Of a stretch of 64,000 nucleotides of DNA, positions 1-9,239 are shown piece after piece. The notes beneath the pieces were generated by a model. That model saw only the letters and a list, made by a program, of their open reading frames with translations. It searched no databases and was not told where the DNA came from. Source of the DNA: Niallia taxi (GTDB lineage: Bacteria; Bacillota; Bacilli; Bacillales; Cytobacillaceae); assembly GCF_004005475.1 (NCBI RefSeq), contig NZ_RZTZ01000009.1, positions 62,001 through 126,000 on the forward strand, read 5' to 3'. Numbering within the stretch: the first letter of the stretch is position 1; the number at the start of each line of letters is the position of its first letter. A program made the position numbers and the translations under genes.

Positions 1-708
1 ATAATCAAAGCCCGATTTGCCATATTTTTGTTACAAAGGCTTATCTTCGCTTCTTCTACAAATAAAATAAAAAACAAAACACGGTTAAATATATGGGACG
101 GATTTATTTTACAGAAGCTCCTATTTGAAAAAGATTTAATAAGGAAACCAGTCTCATTAGGTTTATTTACGTTCTTTTGGAAATTCATTGTAAATAAAAA
201 AGTTTTACTACCTCTTGTGAATGAGAGAGGAATTTATTGTTTTTATACAAAACAATTAATTAATAATCTCTCAACTATATTAGACGGTAAATATTGTGTA
301 GAGATTGCAGCAGGGGATGGTACATTAACTAAGTTTTTGAAAGACAAAAATATTAACTGCATAGCCACAGATGACTTTAGTTGGGATTATTTTATAAACT
401 ATCCCGATTTTGTTGAAAAAGCAAATGCAAAAGCTGCTCTTAATAAATACAATCCAGAAGTTGTCCTATGTTCGTGGCCCGTTCCTAATAATTCATATGA
501 GAAACACGTTTTTAAAACTAAATCAGTTGAATTATATATTGTAATTGGTACAAAAAAACCTAAAATTACTGGCGATTATGATGCCTATTATAACGCTGCG
601 TCTGAAAACTTCACTATGGAACTAGATGAACGATTGTCTTCTCTCATTTTACCACCATCGGAAGATAATGCTGTTTATCTCTTTCGCCGAAAGAACAACT
701 TTAGCTAA
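1..708 (+). CDS. SAM-dependent methyltransferase-like protein, 5'-truncated by window edge
   Basis: The frame is open from base 1, so the N terminus probably lies outside the window; the first in-window start is a TTG at 28. The central segment VEIAAGDGTLTKFL matches motif I of class I SAM-dependent methyltransferases (a hydrophobic strand followed by a glycine-rich loop), and IATDD about 20 residues later fits the acidic end of strand 2. The substrate cannot be told. No signal peptide or membrane anchor is evident. It is transcribed rightwards into a hairpin overlapping its stop codon and its neighbours are pseudogenes, so it sits at the edge of a decayed zone. The fold call is moderately supported and the function is unknown. 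Confidence 0.55.
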   Translation: MIKARFAIFLLQRLIFASSTNKIKNKTRLNIWDGFILQKLLFEKDLIRKPVSLGLFTFFWKFIVNKKVLLPLVNERGIYCFYTKQLINNLSTILDGKYCVEIAAGDGTLTKFLKDKNINCIATDDFSWDYFINYPDFVEKANAKAALNKYNPEVVLCSWPVPNNSYEKHVFKTKSVELYIVIGTKKPKITGDYDAYYNAASENFTMELDERLSSLILPPSEDNAVYLFRRKNNFS

Positions 709-760
709 TTCTGCTATACTATAAATTGCTAACAATAGGTAGCAGAATTATAATTAAAAT
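701..760 (+). terminator. Terminator after the methyltransferase-like gene
   Basis: A ten-base inverted repeat (AATTCTGCTA at about 707-716 and TAGCAGAATT at about 740-749) overlaps the stop codon. The downstream tract is AT-rich rather than a clean T run, so this is a weak or factor-assisted terminator. The stretch 760-983 holds nothing recognisable. Confidence 0.5.
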
Positions 761-983
761 TATAGATAACAATACACCCATCATAATTACAATGTATTCG
801 CTGTTTTAACCATTGAAGATACTGTCAGGACAAACTCTAGCTTAAATAACATTTTTCGCTGTATGGCTTAAGCATTTAATTTACGACCGCCAAACAGTAT
901 AGGCCAATTTTGCTGGTACCCTTCTGATGAATGTCTAATGTATATATGCTGAGTATACAAATTTATTATGTTTCCAGCTTCCT

Positions 984-1523
984 TCAATAAATTCGTTTAT
1001 AATTAAATTGTTTGTTAAATTTACGGTTTAAATTTAAATTCATTCGACGATAGCCAAATATTGCTTCAATCTTATGATGAATTACTTTTATTTCCTTCAA
1101 AAGTTCTTCATTTTTCGTATCCTTTAGTAGTCGGGGTGCGGTTTTGACATTTATAGTAGGAGGGTAATCAGGCGATCCCTGCCATTTTACATAGTTGAAT
1201 AATAGAGTACTTTTCCTTTTCATGTAATTCTTGAATAGCTATTTATTTATCCATGTAACGAACTTGGTTTAATGTCGCCTCCTTTTTAAATCCTCTAACT
1301 TTTATAAGAATGCATTTTCAGCAAGTATCCGTTCGTTTCCTCTTTCAAGTCGTTTCATTTCAAGTTTAAAATTTTCTTCTGCGGTTAACTCCTGTTCCTC
1401 TTTGTTTCTTCCTCATTTATCTTGAAGACCATCTGAGCCACTAACTTCATATTTCAAAAATGAATAATCCCCAGTTAAATAATCTCTAACTGGCAGTCTC
1501 CATCGTTTTAAAGCGGGATAAGT
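984..1523 (-). pseudogene. Decayed IS3-family (IS150-like) transposase remnant
   Basis: Reading leftwards, 1523-1290 encodes an OrfA-like C-terminal half containing LKRWRLPVRDYLTGD and a leucine-rich EENFKLEMKRLERGNERI segment, the coiled coil typical of IS3-family OrfA. The frame is interrupted by TGA at 1413-1415, where an arginine codon is expected. Bases 1223-984 encode the start of OrfB: EELLKEIKVIHHKIEAIFG followed by YRRMNLNLNRKFNKQFN, the HTH_21 region ahead of the integrase core. The DDE catalytic domain is missing and no terminal inverted repeats were found. It is a dead fragment, unrelated in sequence to the two more complete IS3-family elements at 18.9 and 21.1 kb. Confidence 0.75.
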
Positions 1524-1662
1524 AATGTTTATTTATTACAAAGTTCGTAAGAATCATCCCCCACCTTTAAGCAACGAACTTTTTGTTTTTTGTCTGCCAA
1601 TTTTAAGGAGAGCATATCACTGGATTAATGCCCTCTTTCTTCATATATTTAGAGTCATACAC

Positions 1663-2029
1663 TTATTTATTAAATTCTTTCATCATAAAATATCTTTTTT
1701 CATAGAAGAGTATTATATTTCCTTCGCAATATAAAATGGTTACATGAAAGTTCTTTTAACACTGTTGAAACCAATTTAATTCCTAAACCTTCCTTCCGAT
1801 ATAAACTATGAATAACTATATCTTCTATATAGGCTCTAGAGTTCCCATCTGACACTGCTCTTACTAAGCCAATCAAAGATTCGTCCTTCCAAGCACCAAG
1901 GGTCAGTACTTTATTTAATTTATCCTCTTTATCTTGAAATACTCTCTCCTCTAACAACTCCGAATTCCTATAAAGTTTGATAACTTCTTCGTAATCAATT
2001 GGTCTTTCATTACATGCCATTATTTTCAC
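1663..2029 (-). pseudogene. GNAT-family N-acetyltransferase, frameshifted near its C terminus
   Basis: The best start is the GTG at 2027-2029, ten bases after AGGAG; it gives a protein beginning MKIMACNERPIDYEEVIK. The body shows the GNAT acetyl-CoA binding motif A, with a strand (YIEDIVIH) followed by RKEGLGIKLVSTVLKEL. After about residue 115 the main frame runs out into an unrelated tail. The neighbouring frame continues with YCEGNIILFYEKRYF, the expected last strand and helix of a GNAT domain, and stops at 1663. A single-base indel near 1735 therefore breaks the gene. The acceptor substrate is unknown. It is the second of four decayed genes in the left arm. Confidence 0.7.
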
Positions 2030-2202
2030 TATTACATTACTCCTACAACTATTTATTGAATGAAACACATTAATTAGTACTTTATCAATAACTCCCTCAA
2101 TAAACAAACATTTATCTCTAAAAAACGCAGTTTCACGTAGTGAATGAGCGTAATCTTTCTTAACATGGTATTAAATATTAAAAGTCGTAGGATATTTTAA
2201 CG

Positions 2203-2556
2203 TTGCAGGCAGCCTGGATAGTAGGATGGTACGTCATTGTCCCACTGGCTTTCGCTTCGTTGCTTACTGGTATAATTATAATATATCACTTGGCACACCA
2301 TAGGGTTTATTCAAGCACTATTGAGTTCTCTTCAAACTTATTCCATTATCGTTTTCTATTGCATATGCCATTAGTGAGCGCTTTAGCTGCTAAAACAAAA
2401 AGAAGGGATACTGCCAATTTTGTTCTACCAAGTGAACTTTTCCATCCAGGGGTTGGTTTACTTGTGTTAATCCTGATTGTAATCTTGTCTGTATATAAGC
2501 CAATGGGATTGACTCCCTATGGTTGGCGTAAACACCAAGAGTTGCGTAAGATGTGA
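2203..2556 (+). pseudogene. Remnant of a DUF2269-like small membrane protein
   Basis: The open frame begins AAWIVGWYVIVPLAFASLLTGI and ends GVGLLVLILIVILSVYKPMG followed by a basic tail, two hydrophobic helices like those of DUF2269-type integral membrane proteins. The middle is out of frame. The alternative frame at about 2290-2340 reads GTP*GLFKHY*VLFKLI, with the tryptophans expected in this family replaced by TAG and TGA. No ribosome binding site precedes the TTG start. The gene carries stop codons and at least two frame changes, so it is unlikely to be expressed. The family assignment rests on motif memory. Confidence 0.55.
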
Positions 2557-2639
2557 TAGAACTTATATTCATATTTATCTACTCTAATAAAGTTATAAAA
2601 AAAGTCGTAATCAAATTCGTTCAAGTTCCTAAATTTAAT

Positions 2640-2675
2640 AAAAACACAAAGGGGTCCCCTTTGTGTTTCATGTTT
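2640..2675. terminator. Bidirectional hairpin terminator
   Basis: A near-perfect inverted repeat (AACACAAAGGGG and CCCCTTTGTGTT) sits between the membrane-protein remnant on the plus strand and the hydrolase pseudogene on the minus strand. It has short A and T tracts on either side, so it could serve both. Confidence 0.7.
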
Positions 2676-2677
2676 GT

Positions 2678-3274
2678 TTACTTTGCAAAAGAATGATTTC
2701 CAATTCTCACCGTTACTTCTTTAATTAGAATCCACTCACTTTTTGCTGTTTTGGGATTGTAAAAATACAGGGATCTACTCCCTTTCCCTCTATATGCTAC
2801 TGCCTCATCTACTACTCTATATTCTACCGTAGTTGGGTTATTCTTTATTTTCCCATTTTGAACTGGCGAAAAAGCATAATATCCATTAGAACGTTCATAT
2901 ATTACTTCTCTTATTGTATTAGGAAAAAAGATTACTATCTACACGGTTTAGAACTACAGTCGCGCTACTGCAACCTTTCCAGAATAAAGTTCTCCCTGTG
3001 CTTCGGCATAAATCAATTGTGCTAATAAAGTTCTTTCGCTTTCAGTAATTGGTTCTGGTAATGTCAATCGTTGTCCTACATTTAATTTATTAACTTTTAG
3101 ATTATTTGCTATTTGTATAGATCCTATAGGAAATCCATTTTGCTGACTTATTTTTCACAGTGTATCTCCAGATTTCACTGTGTATAATGAAGATGCTTCT
3201 GAATTTATTCCAAAAAATAACGATAATAGTATTACTAGTAACGTTGAAGATAAAAATTTATTGTTAAAGTCCAT
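2678..3274 (-). pseudogene. LysM/SleB-type cell wall hydrolase, disrupted
   Basis: ATG at 3272-3274 follows AGGGGGG. The translation starts with a hydrophobic signal segment (KFLSSTLLVILLSLFFG), then a LysM repeat (YTVKSGDTL*KISQQNG) in which the conserved tryptophan codon has become TGA. A SleB/hydrolase_2 catalytic region follows: LLAQLIYAEAQGEL with the conserved glutamate, then, after a frameshift near 2950, FSPVQNGKIKN and YFYNPKTAKSEW. This family hydrolyses spore-cortex or cell-wall peptidoglycan, typically in germination. One nonsense change and at least one frameshift make a functional product unlikely. It adds to the sporulation-flavoured genes on this replicon. Confidence 0.75.
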
Positions 3275-3436
3275 ATACCCCCCTAGTACTAAAGTCTACG
3301 AGAACAATATTATCAACGAAACTATTTATACACTACCTCCAAAATTTTCCTATGCACTTTAAAGCCTGTGATTTAAAGGTTACTAAAATGTGTTACTTAT
3401 TTCCACTTGAACTGTAATTCTGTTAATAAGTTATTC

Positions 3437-4339
3437 TTAGTTTAACTTTAATGAAAGGGCTTGGCTCCCCATTTGTTTCCAAGCATCTATAAATGGTCCT
3501 AATTGTACTTTTTTGTTCTTTTCACCACTAATGGGATCATTAAAGAATACGAAAGAATTATCATACCCTGTAATTAGCACAGAATGTTCTTTATACGTTA
3601 TTTCAACTTTTCCATTTGGTGTCTCCCATTCCTCAAAAGAGGTATTAGGCAATTTTTTATAACTTGTGTTAGTAATTATCCAAACAGGTCTGTCATTTGA
3701 AAGATATAATTTTAATTCCTCAAACTGTTTTCCTGTTAAATTTTCTATTTTGTTTGGTAGATACTCTTCTGCCAACTCCATTATAGGTCTATGATAAACC
3801 CCATATCCTGGATTGTTATACGAATACATGTCTCCAATATATCCTTGATTTGGATCTCCCCAATGTATCTTTCCATTTTGAGTTGTTAAAGGAGTTGAAT
3901 CCCTTTTTATGTTTTTAGCAAGTTCCATTTTATCTGTTTCAACTTGATAATATTGTAAAAACATTGCTAAACTAGTTACTTCACAGCCCCTAGGCAACTC
4001 TGGAAATTGCTTTATTATAGGTGCATCTATTAAAATGTCATCCTTAATTAGTTCTAAATTAGATATTGTATCTACTTCATTATCTTTGTTATTTAGTTCT
4101 TTAGGGTTTTCCCTTGTCTGTTTCAACAAAGACTTCGGTATAGAAATATCTATCGCTATTTCTTTGCGTAAAATTTCATTGACTTTCTTATTATCAATAC
4201 TAAATAAAGACAATATTATGATTAAATACAAAGAAATAAGTGAAATTATAACTAATTTGGTTCTTTTCACAAGCAATATTATTAAAATACTTATACACAA
4301 CAAACTTATCATAATCAAGACAATAAACTGAAATTGCAT
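3437..4339 (-). CDS. Membrane-anchored C39-family (BtrH/C39_2-like) cysteine peptidase
   Basis: 300 residues. Two hydrophobic helices (about 4-24 and 28-47) anchor the protein and are followed by a polar linker (50-105). The rest is a papain-fold peptidase_C39_2 domain: PRGCEVTSLAMFLQYY carries the catalytic Cys119, EHSVLITGYD the catalytic His252, and FFNDPISG the Asn/Asp region near 267. With the anchor at the N terminus, the catalytic part is probably extracytoplasmic. No ABC transporter or bacteriocin gene is adjacent, so it is not an obvious leader peptidase of an exporter. The substrate is unknown. Its start codon is about 160 bases from the divergent AbrB-like gene, so the two may share a regulated intergenic region. 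Confidence 0.75.
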   Translation of the reverse strand: MQFQFIVLIMISLLCISILIILLVKRTKLVIISLISLYLIIILSLFSIDNKKVNEILRKEIAIDISIPKSLLKQTRENPKELNNKDNEVDTISNLELIKDDILIDAPIIKQFPELPRGCEVTSLAMFLQYYQVETDKMELAKNIKRDSTPLTTQNGKIHWGDPNQGYIGDMYSYNNPGYGVYHRPIMELAEEYLPNKIENLTGKQFEELKLYLSNDRPVWIITNTSYKKLPNTSFEEWETPNGKVEITYKEHSVLITGYDNSFVFFNDPISGEKNKKVQLGPFIDAWKQMGSQALSLKLN

Positions 4340-4498
4340 TATTATTCTCCCTAACTACTTAATAACATGAGTTTATAATCAATTCATCAAAAAAGTATGG
4401 AGAAAAGAAGGTAATTTGATTTCTGCACAATTTCTTCAATAATAATTTCTATAATAGAAAAAGTTATTATTAAAGCAAAATTAAAAAGGTGTGGAAAA

Positions 4499-4798
4499 AT
4501 GACTGTGTATAGAAGGAGAATTTATAACAATGGACAAATCTCTGTTCCAAAAAAAGTACAGAATCTGTTGAACTTAAAAGATGGAGACCTTTTATTTATT
4601 GATATATTAGACAAATCTATTATAATAATAGCAAACCATGATAATAAAAATTTAAATCAATGTTATTTAAGCAGGAATCGTATTTCTATACCAAAGGAAA
4701 TACGAAATATACTTGGAATAACAAGTGATACACCACTTATTATGGGCATCACAGATGATGAAAAGGGAATTTTTATACACATAGAGACTGGTAAGTAA
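4499..4798 (+). CDS. Tandem AbrB/SpoVT-domain DNA-binding protein
   Basis: 99 residues, ATG preceded by AAAGGTG. Two swapped-hairpin AbrB-type units are visible in tandem: YNNGQISVPKKVQNLLNLKDGD (residues about 9-31) and LSRNRISIPKEIRNILGI (about 57-74). Each has the basic strand and the IPKEIR-like turn that contacts DNA. AbrB, SpoVT and MazE proteins normally have one such unit and dimerise, so this chain may fold as a built-in dimer. Known relatives are transition-state or sporulation regulators, or TA antitoxins. No toxin gene is adjacent. It may regulate its own promoter region or the divergent peptidase gene. Function inferred from fold only. Confidence 0.75.
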   Translation: MTVYRRRIYNNGQISVPKKVQNLLNLKDGDLLFIDILDKSIIIIANHDNKNLNQCYLSRNRISIPKEIRNILGITSDTPLIMGITDDEKGIFIHIETGK

Positions 4799-4863
4799 TT
4801 CCACTGATTTAACATTTCAAAATAAACTAAACTAGTTTATTAAAAACTTTAGAAAGAAATAGA

Positions 4864-4915
4864 AAAAGAACACCTTAAAGTGGAATTAAAACACAATAAG
4901 GTGTTCTTTTATAAT
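4864..4915 (+). terminator. Terminator after the AbrB-like gene
   Basis: Inverted repeat AAAAGAACACCTTA at 4864-4877 and TAAGGTGTTCTTTT at 4897-4910, ending in a T-rich tract. It closes the plus-strand AbrB transcript. Confidence 0.75.
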
Positions 4916-4931
4916 CTTAAGAAACATCAAA

Positions 4932-5111
4932 TCATTTAGTAGAAATTTCATTTAGTTTCCTATGCAATTCTTTATTTTCGATTTCCAAATTAATAATTCT
5001 TGCATCTAGTTATTTATTGTTCACCTTATCTTTATGTCCTCCATGACTTTTCATCATAAATAACATCATAATTGGACATATAAGTACTAGTAAAATAGAT
5101 AACCATTCCAT
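4932..5111 (-). pseudogene. Small DUF2933-like membrane protein with an internal stop
   Basis: ATG at 5109-5111 follows AGGAGTGAT. The 33-residue product starts MEWLSILLVLICPIMMLFMM, one hydrophobic helix, then KSHGGHKDKVNNK and a TAA at 5010. The same frame continues after the stop with LDARIINLEIENKELHRKLN up to TGA at 4932, a coiled-coil tail expected in DUF2933-type proteins. The gene is therefore probably a 59-codon ORF split by one nonsense mutation, although the short form may still be made. The His/Gly/Met-rich linker resembles small proteins seen near metal-resistance genes. Function unknown. Confidence 0.55.
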
Positions 5112-5432
5112 TTTTTATCACTCCTTTACTTTTTATTAGGATAATATTCAAACAAGGATTTTTTACGAGAAATTACGAAAATATTTTCAAATTTTTAAAT
5201 CAAAATGAATAATATACATAGATGAATAAATTTCAATAAAAGTAGTGCAAATAGATAAATTAATAACTTGAATAATGAACTGTTTTTTATAAAGATTTTT
5301 ATTCATTTTAATTTTAAGGTCGCTAAATTTTTCTCGCATAACAGAAAAACAATACTCTCCTTTTTTTCTTCTTTTTTTAGAGGTACGAAAACGAATCGCA
5401 TCGAGGGGACACATATATAAATGTCCAATCCG
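5112..5432. other. Intergenic stretch with no supported gene
   Basis: A 75-codon open frame on the minus strand (5187-5414) has no good ribosome binding site and a low-complexity Lys/Ile-rich translation. I do not treat it as a gene. Nothing else was recognised. Confidence 0.4.
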
Positions 5433-5552
5433 CTATAGCATATTAATTTCTCTTTCCTTTAACTTTCGATAAAATGAAGCCTGACTAACCTTTGTAAAGG
5501 CACATATCTCATTTACCGTTTTATCTGTCAATTTCCCCCTTTTGGGTTCCAT
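5433..5552 (-). pseudogene. Short helix-turn-helix fragment, possibly from a serine recombinase
   Basis: A 39-codon frame translates as MEPKRGKLTDKTVNEICAF followed by TKVSQASFYRKLKEREINML. The pattern of a basic glycine turn, a helix, and a second helix ending in SFYRKL resembles the C-terminal DNA-binding HTH of resolvase/invertase-type recombinases. No catalytic domain precedes it and no ribosome binding site is evident. Probably a relic; the family call is tentative. Confidence 0.35.
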
Positions 5553-5566
5553 ATTTATATTAAATA

Positions 5567-5616
5567 ATTCAAAAAAAAACATTAACTTAATTAAACTTTT
5601 TTTAATCAAGTTAATG
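5567..5616 (-). terminator. Terminator after the M23 peptidase gene
   Basis: On the minus strand a 16-base inverted repeat (CATTAACTTGATTAAA and its partner) is followed directly by nine T residues, a canonical rho-independent terminator about 30 bases past the peptidase stop. Confidence 0.85.
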
Positions 5617-5647
5617 ATAAAATAATTATTGTGATTAATTGGAATTT

Positions 5648-6907
5648 TTACAATGGAATATAGTCGAGTGGGTTGACAGCATTCGATTTAGACGCATTCC
5701 ACTGACCTTTATGGAGTTCAAAATGCAAATGCTGACCAAATGATTGTCCAGTGTTACCTATAATTCCTACCTGTTGCCCCTTAGAAATAGTTTCTCCTGC
5801 CTCAACGACTCTACTATCCATGTGCGCATAAACAGTTGTATAGACCTGTCCATTAATAGAATGAGAGATAAAGACTACATTGCCATAACTTGTGGAATAA
5901 TAAGATCTACTAACAACTCCATCAGCAGCAGCAACTATTGGAACATCGGCACTATTAGCAATATCTATACCAGCATGAAACTTGTTCCATCTTTCACCAA
6001 GAGTAGAAGTTAAACGCCCCTGAACTGGAGCTGTCCACGCTCCTTTTGCCTGTTTAGAAATAGTTGTATTCGAATCATTATTTATTGAAGAATTACTTGA
6101 TCCAGTTTTATTTTTAACTACAGTTTCCTTCTCAGATTCTAATTTTATTGCTTTTCCAATAGCTTCATCTTGAGAATTAAGCAATGAGTTTTGTTCTTCC
6201 AAACTTAGTTTTTCATTTTCTAAATCTTTTTCTTTAGACTTTAAGGATTTCATAATATTATCCTTTTCCTTCTTTTGTATGTCTAAATCGCTTTTTAGCT
6301 TCTTTTGAGATTCACCAAAATTTTCAAGTTTTTCTAACAGGTCTTTTGCTTGATTTTGCTTATCTTCTAACAATTTTTTTTCATCCAAATGTTTTTGTAT
6401 TAACTCTTGATCTGCAGTGATTATGGTTGTTACCGCTCCCGCTCTGTCTAGAAAGTCACTAAAACTTTGTGATCCTATTAAAACATCTAAATAGTTAATA
6501 GTTCCAGTCTCTTGATAGGAACGAGCTCTTTCCTTTAGCAACTCCTCACGTTGCTGTATGCGCTCTTTAAGAGTTTTTATCTCCGTATTTAACTTTTTAA
6601 CCTTAGTGTTTGCTTCTTTAATATTTTCATCGTTTTCACGTATTTCGCTATTGGTTTTGGAAATCAATGTATCCAGACGTTTAATTTCTGCATTAATATC
6701 ATCTTGTTCCTTTTTTATGTTTTCAAGTTCTTCTTCTGCTTTGTCTAAACCACTTTGGACTTTACTACGATTTTCTTGTATATTAATTTTTACATTTTGC
6801 AAATCCTTCTCAGAAGATGCTAATGCTAAAGATGTATTATTAAATAAAGTTAATGAAGCAGCAATCCCAATCGTTATGGTAGATTTCTTAATCAATAATT
6901 TACTCAT
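5648..6907 (-). CDS. Secreted coiled-coil M23 family metallopeptidase
   Basis: Start chosen at ATG 6905-6907, preceded by AAAGGAAATACTA; this gives 419 residues. An N-terminal signal peptide ends near LALASS (about residue 30). Residues about 35-245 form a long heptad-rich coiled coil, as in CwlO/EnvC-type proteins, including the conserved NYLDVLIGSQSFSDFLDR segment. A Ser/Asn-rich linker leads to a C-terminal LytM/M23 zinc peptidase, with HAGIDIA giving the first zinc ligands and HLHFELH the last. It should cleave peptidoglycan cross-bridges at the cell surface. It is a single-gene unit closed by a strong terminator. A role in spore engulfment or conjugation is possible but only inferred. 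Confidence 0.85.
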   Translation of the reverse strand: MSKLLIKKSTITIGIAASLTLFNNTSLALASSEKDLQNVKINIQENRSKVQSGLDKAEEELENIKKEQDDINAEIKRLDTLISKTNSEIRENDENIKEANTKVKKLNTEIKTLKERIQQREELLKERARSYQETGTINYLDVLIGSQSFSDFLDRAGAVTTIITADQELIQKHLDEKKLLEDKQNQAKDLLEKLENFGESQKKLKSDLDIQKKEKDNIMKSLKSKEKDLENEKLSLEEQNSLLNSQDEAIGKAIKLESEKETVVKNKTGSSNSSINNDSNTTISKQAKGAWTAPVQGRLTSTLGERWNKFHAGIDIANSADVPIVAAADGVVSRSYYSTSYGNVVFISHSINGQVYTTVYAHMDSRVVEAGETISKGQQVGIIGNTGQSFGQHLHFELHKGQWNASKSNAVNPLDYIPL

Positions 6908-7173
6908 TAGTATTTCCTTTCTTTTTAATTCTCTAGTAACAAGCAAAATTATAACATCACATTTTGTCGAATTTGGAGATGAAAATTATTACAATTACAT
7001 TTCATTGTAATATCCTGATAAAATTTAAGGAGTAATTTACCACAAAATGTATGATAAAGGAGTACTTTATTCATAATAAAAATCCTATAGTGAATTATAC
7101 TACCTACCTCCCTGCATAATTTCTTCATACAAATGTAGTATTATAAAAATACAATAAAAATTCAGGTGAGCTA

Positions 7174-8559
7174 ATGAGAAAACTTTCAATAAAATTAGGA
7201 ATTCTATTTTGCATAATTATTTTCGGACTAGAAGCATTTATGTTTTCTTATCTTCATAATTCTATAGTTAATGCCAGAATTGATGATGAGCTATCATCCT
7301 TACAAGCAAGAGGTAACTCTCATAGAGATATTCTAGAGAAACATTTTGTAGAAGATTCCATTAGTCACGTAATTTTAATGGAGTCAGAGGCTTTAACAGA
7401 TGTAGTAATTGTTAATCAAAAAGGAGAAGTTCTAGGTTCCTCATTTGATAATGAAAATTTCAAGAAATACTTAATTTACCCCCAAAAAACAGAAATAAAG
7501 AAAAAGGGGGAAATTGTAGAGGATGACTGGAAAAATAAACCTTACATTATTACTATAAGTCCGATATTGCAAAAAAAGGAAATTATCGGTTATGTTTACA
7601 TGTACCAAGAAACAGACTCCATTCACACTTTAATTGGAAGGTTAAATGAGCATTTTGTTCTTGCTGGTATAATTGCACTTCTTTTAACCTTTATTGTGAT
7701 TATACTCCTTACTAAAGCTTTAACTAAACCACTCGTAAAGATGAAGGAAGCTACTTATCAAATAAGTAAAGGGAATTTCTTAGTCGATCTCCCAAAAACA
7801 AGTAATGATGAATTAGGAGAATTAGCAGTATCCTTAAAAGAATTAGCAAGAGACTTAAATTTCTTAAAAAAAGAGAGAAATGATTTTTTGGCTAGTATTT
7901 CTCATGAACTTAGAACGCCGTTAACTTATATAAAGGGTTATGCTGATATTTCTCTTAGAAAAAATATTGAAGAGGAAGAAAAAGAAAAGTACCTTCGAAT
8001 TATTGTAGAAGAAGCAAATAGACTTTCTACTTTAATAGAGGACTTATTTGAGTTAGCAAAGATTGATAAAAACACATTTCTCATCCAGAAACAACAAATA
8101 AATCTATATGAGCTATTAGTGAAATTACAAATAAAAATGTCACCGGCCTTTAAAGAAAAAGAAATCGATTTAACAATTAATTGTCCTAGAACTTCTTCTT
8201 TACATGGAGACCCAGCGAGAATGGAACAAATAATATTCAACTTATTGGATAATGCTATGAAGTACTCTCCAAAAAACAGTAAAGTAGAAGTTATAGTAAC
8301 AGCTAGAAAAAAAGAAACGGAAATAATTATCCATGATAATGGAAACGGAATACCCGAAGAGGATCTTCCTTATATTTTCAATCGATTTTACCGTGTTGAC
8401 AAGTCAAGAACAAGATCTTTAGGGGGTACTGGACTAGGTTTATCCATTGTACAAGAATTGGTTCAAGCACATGAAGGAACAATAAGAGTAGAAAGTAAGC
8501 TTAATATCGGAACAACATTTATACTATCTTTTAAAACGTATGGAGGGGAAGTCAATTGA
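7174..8559 (+). CDS. Two-component sensor histidine kinase
   Basis: 461 residues, ATG after AGGTGAGCTA. Order of parts: TM1 (about 7-28), an extracytoplasmic sensor domain (30-155), TM2 (158-180), a HAMP linker, HisKA with the phospho-acceptor His244 in ASISHELRTP, then the HATPase domain with N-box NLLDNAMKYSP, G1 DNGNGIPEE and G2 GGTGLGLSI. All catalytic motifs are intact. It overlaps the response regulator by four bases, so the two are translationally coupled. The adjacent copper block suggests envelope or metal stress as the signal, but no Met- or His-rich sensing patch is visible in the sensor domain, so the ligand stays unknown. Confidence 0.92.
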   Translation: MRKLSIKLGILFCIIIFGLEAFMFSYLHNSIVNARIDDELSSLQARGNSHRDILEKHFVEDSISHVILMESEALTDVVIVNQKGEVLGSSFDNENFKKYLIYPQKTEIKKKGEIVEDDWKNKPYIITISPILQKKEIIGYVYMYQETDSIHTLIGRLNEHFVLAGIIALLLTFIVIILLTKALTKPLVKMKEATYQISKGNFLVDLPKTSNDELGELAVSLKELARDLNFLKKERNDFLASISHELRTPLTYIKGYADISLRKNIEEEEKEKYLRIIVEEANRLSTLIEDLFELAKIDKNTFLIQKQQINLYELLVKLQIKMSPAFKEKEIDLTINCPRTSSLHGDPARMEQIIFNLLDNAMKYSPKNSKVEVIVTARKKETEIIIHDNGNGIPEEDLPYIFNRFYRVDKSRTRSLGGTGLGLSIVQELVQAHEGTIRVESKLNIGTTFILSFKTYGGEVN

Positions 8560-9239
8560 AACAAATCTTAATTGTAGATGATGAACAGCAAATGCTTGAT
8601 CTAATTGCTCTGTATTTGTCACCATTAGGCTATCACTGCAAAAAAATAAATTCAGCAATTGATGCTTTACTTTATTTAGAATCAAACCCCGTTGATCTTA
8701 TTTTATTAGATTTAATGATGCCTGATATGAATGGCTGGGAAGCATGTATAGAAATTAAAAAATACTGGGAAACTCCAATAATAATGCTTACTGCAAGAAC
8801 AGATAAAAAAGATGTTGTTAAAGGGTTAAATACAGGGGCAGATGACTATATATCCAAACCTTTTGATGGTGAGGAACTTGTTGCTAGAATTGAAGCAGTA
8901 TTAAGAAGAAAAGGTAATAGGTCCGAATTGATAGAGTTTGATGGCTTAGTCTTAGATCAAGAGTCCTTTGATTTACAATACCAGACGAAGAATATTCCTC
9001 TAACTCCAAAGGAATTTGCTCTTATGAAACTTTTTCTCCAAAACCTAAATAAAGTATTCACTAGAGACCATCTGATACACTCCATATGGGGACATGGAGT
9101 AGAAACTGAAGATAGAACAATAGATTCACACATAAGAAATTTGCGTGACAAACTTAGAAAGGCTGGTTTTCCTTCAGAGGAATACTTATTAACAGTATGG
9201 GGTGTTGGATACAAGTGGATTGGAAAAGAATCTGATTGA
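8556..9239 (+). CDS. OmpR/PhoB-type response regulator
   Basis: 227 residues. The TTG start overlaps the kinase stop and is preceded by GGAGGGGAAG. The receiver domain has the acidic pair D8/D9, phospho-acceptor D52 in LLDLMMPD, the TA switch in MLTARTD and Lys102 in SKPFDG. The C-terminal winged helix shows LTPKEFALMKLF, DRTIDSHIRNLRDKLR and VWGVGYKW. It should be phosphorylated by the upstream kinase and activate nearby promoters. Its stop overlaps the start of the VTT membrane protein gene, making a tight three-gene operon. Part of its C-terminal sequence (IRDKLR...GFP...VWGVGYKW) is shared with the orphan regulator at 24 kb, suggesting a common ancestor. Confidence 0.92.
   Translation: MKQILIVDDEQQMLDLIALYLSPLGYHCKKINSAIDALLYLESNPVDLILLDLMMPDMNGWEACIEIKKYWETPIIMLTARTDKKDVVKGLNTGADDYISKPFDGEELVARIEAVLRRKGNRSELIEFDGLVLDQESFDLQYQTKNIPLTPKEFALMKLFLQNLNKVFTRDHLIHSIWGHGVETEDRTIDSHIRNLRDKLRKAGFPSEEYLLTVWGVGYKWIGKESD

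Noticed and set aside
1525-1734. Plus-strand 69-codon open frame
   Set aside because: It is antisense to the frameshifted end of the GNAT pseudogene and lacks a ribosome binding site.
5187-5414. Minus-strand 75-codon open frame
   Set aside because: No ribosome binding site, low-complexity translation, no family resemblance.
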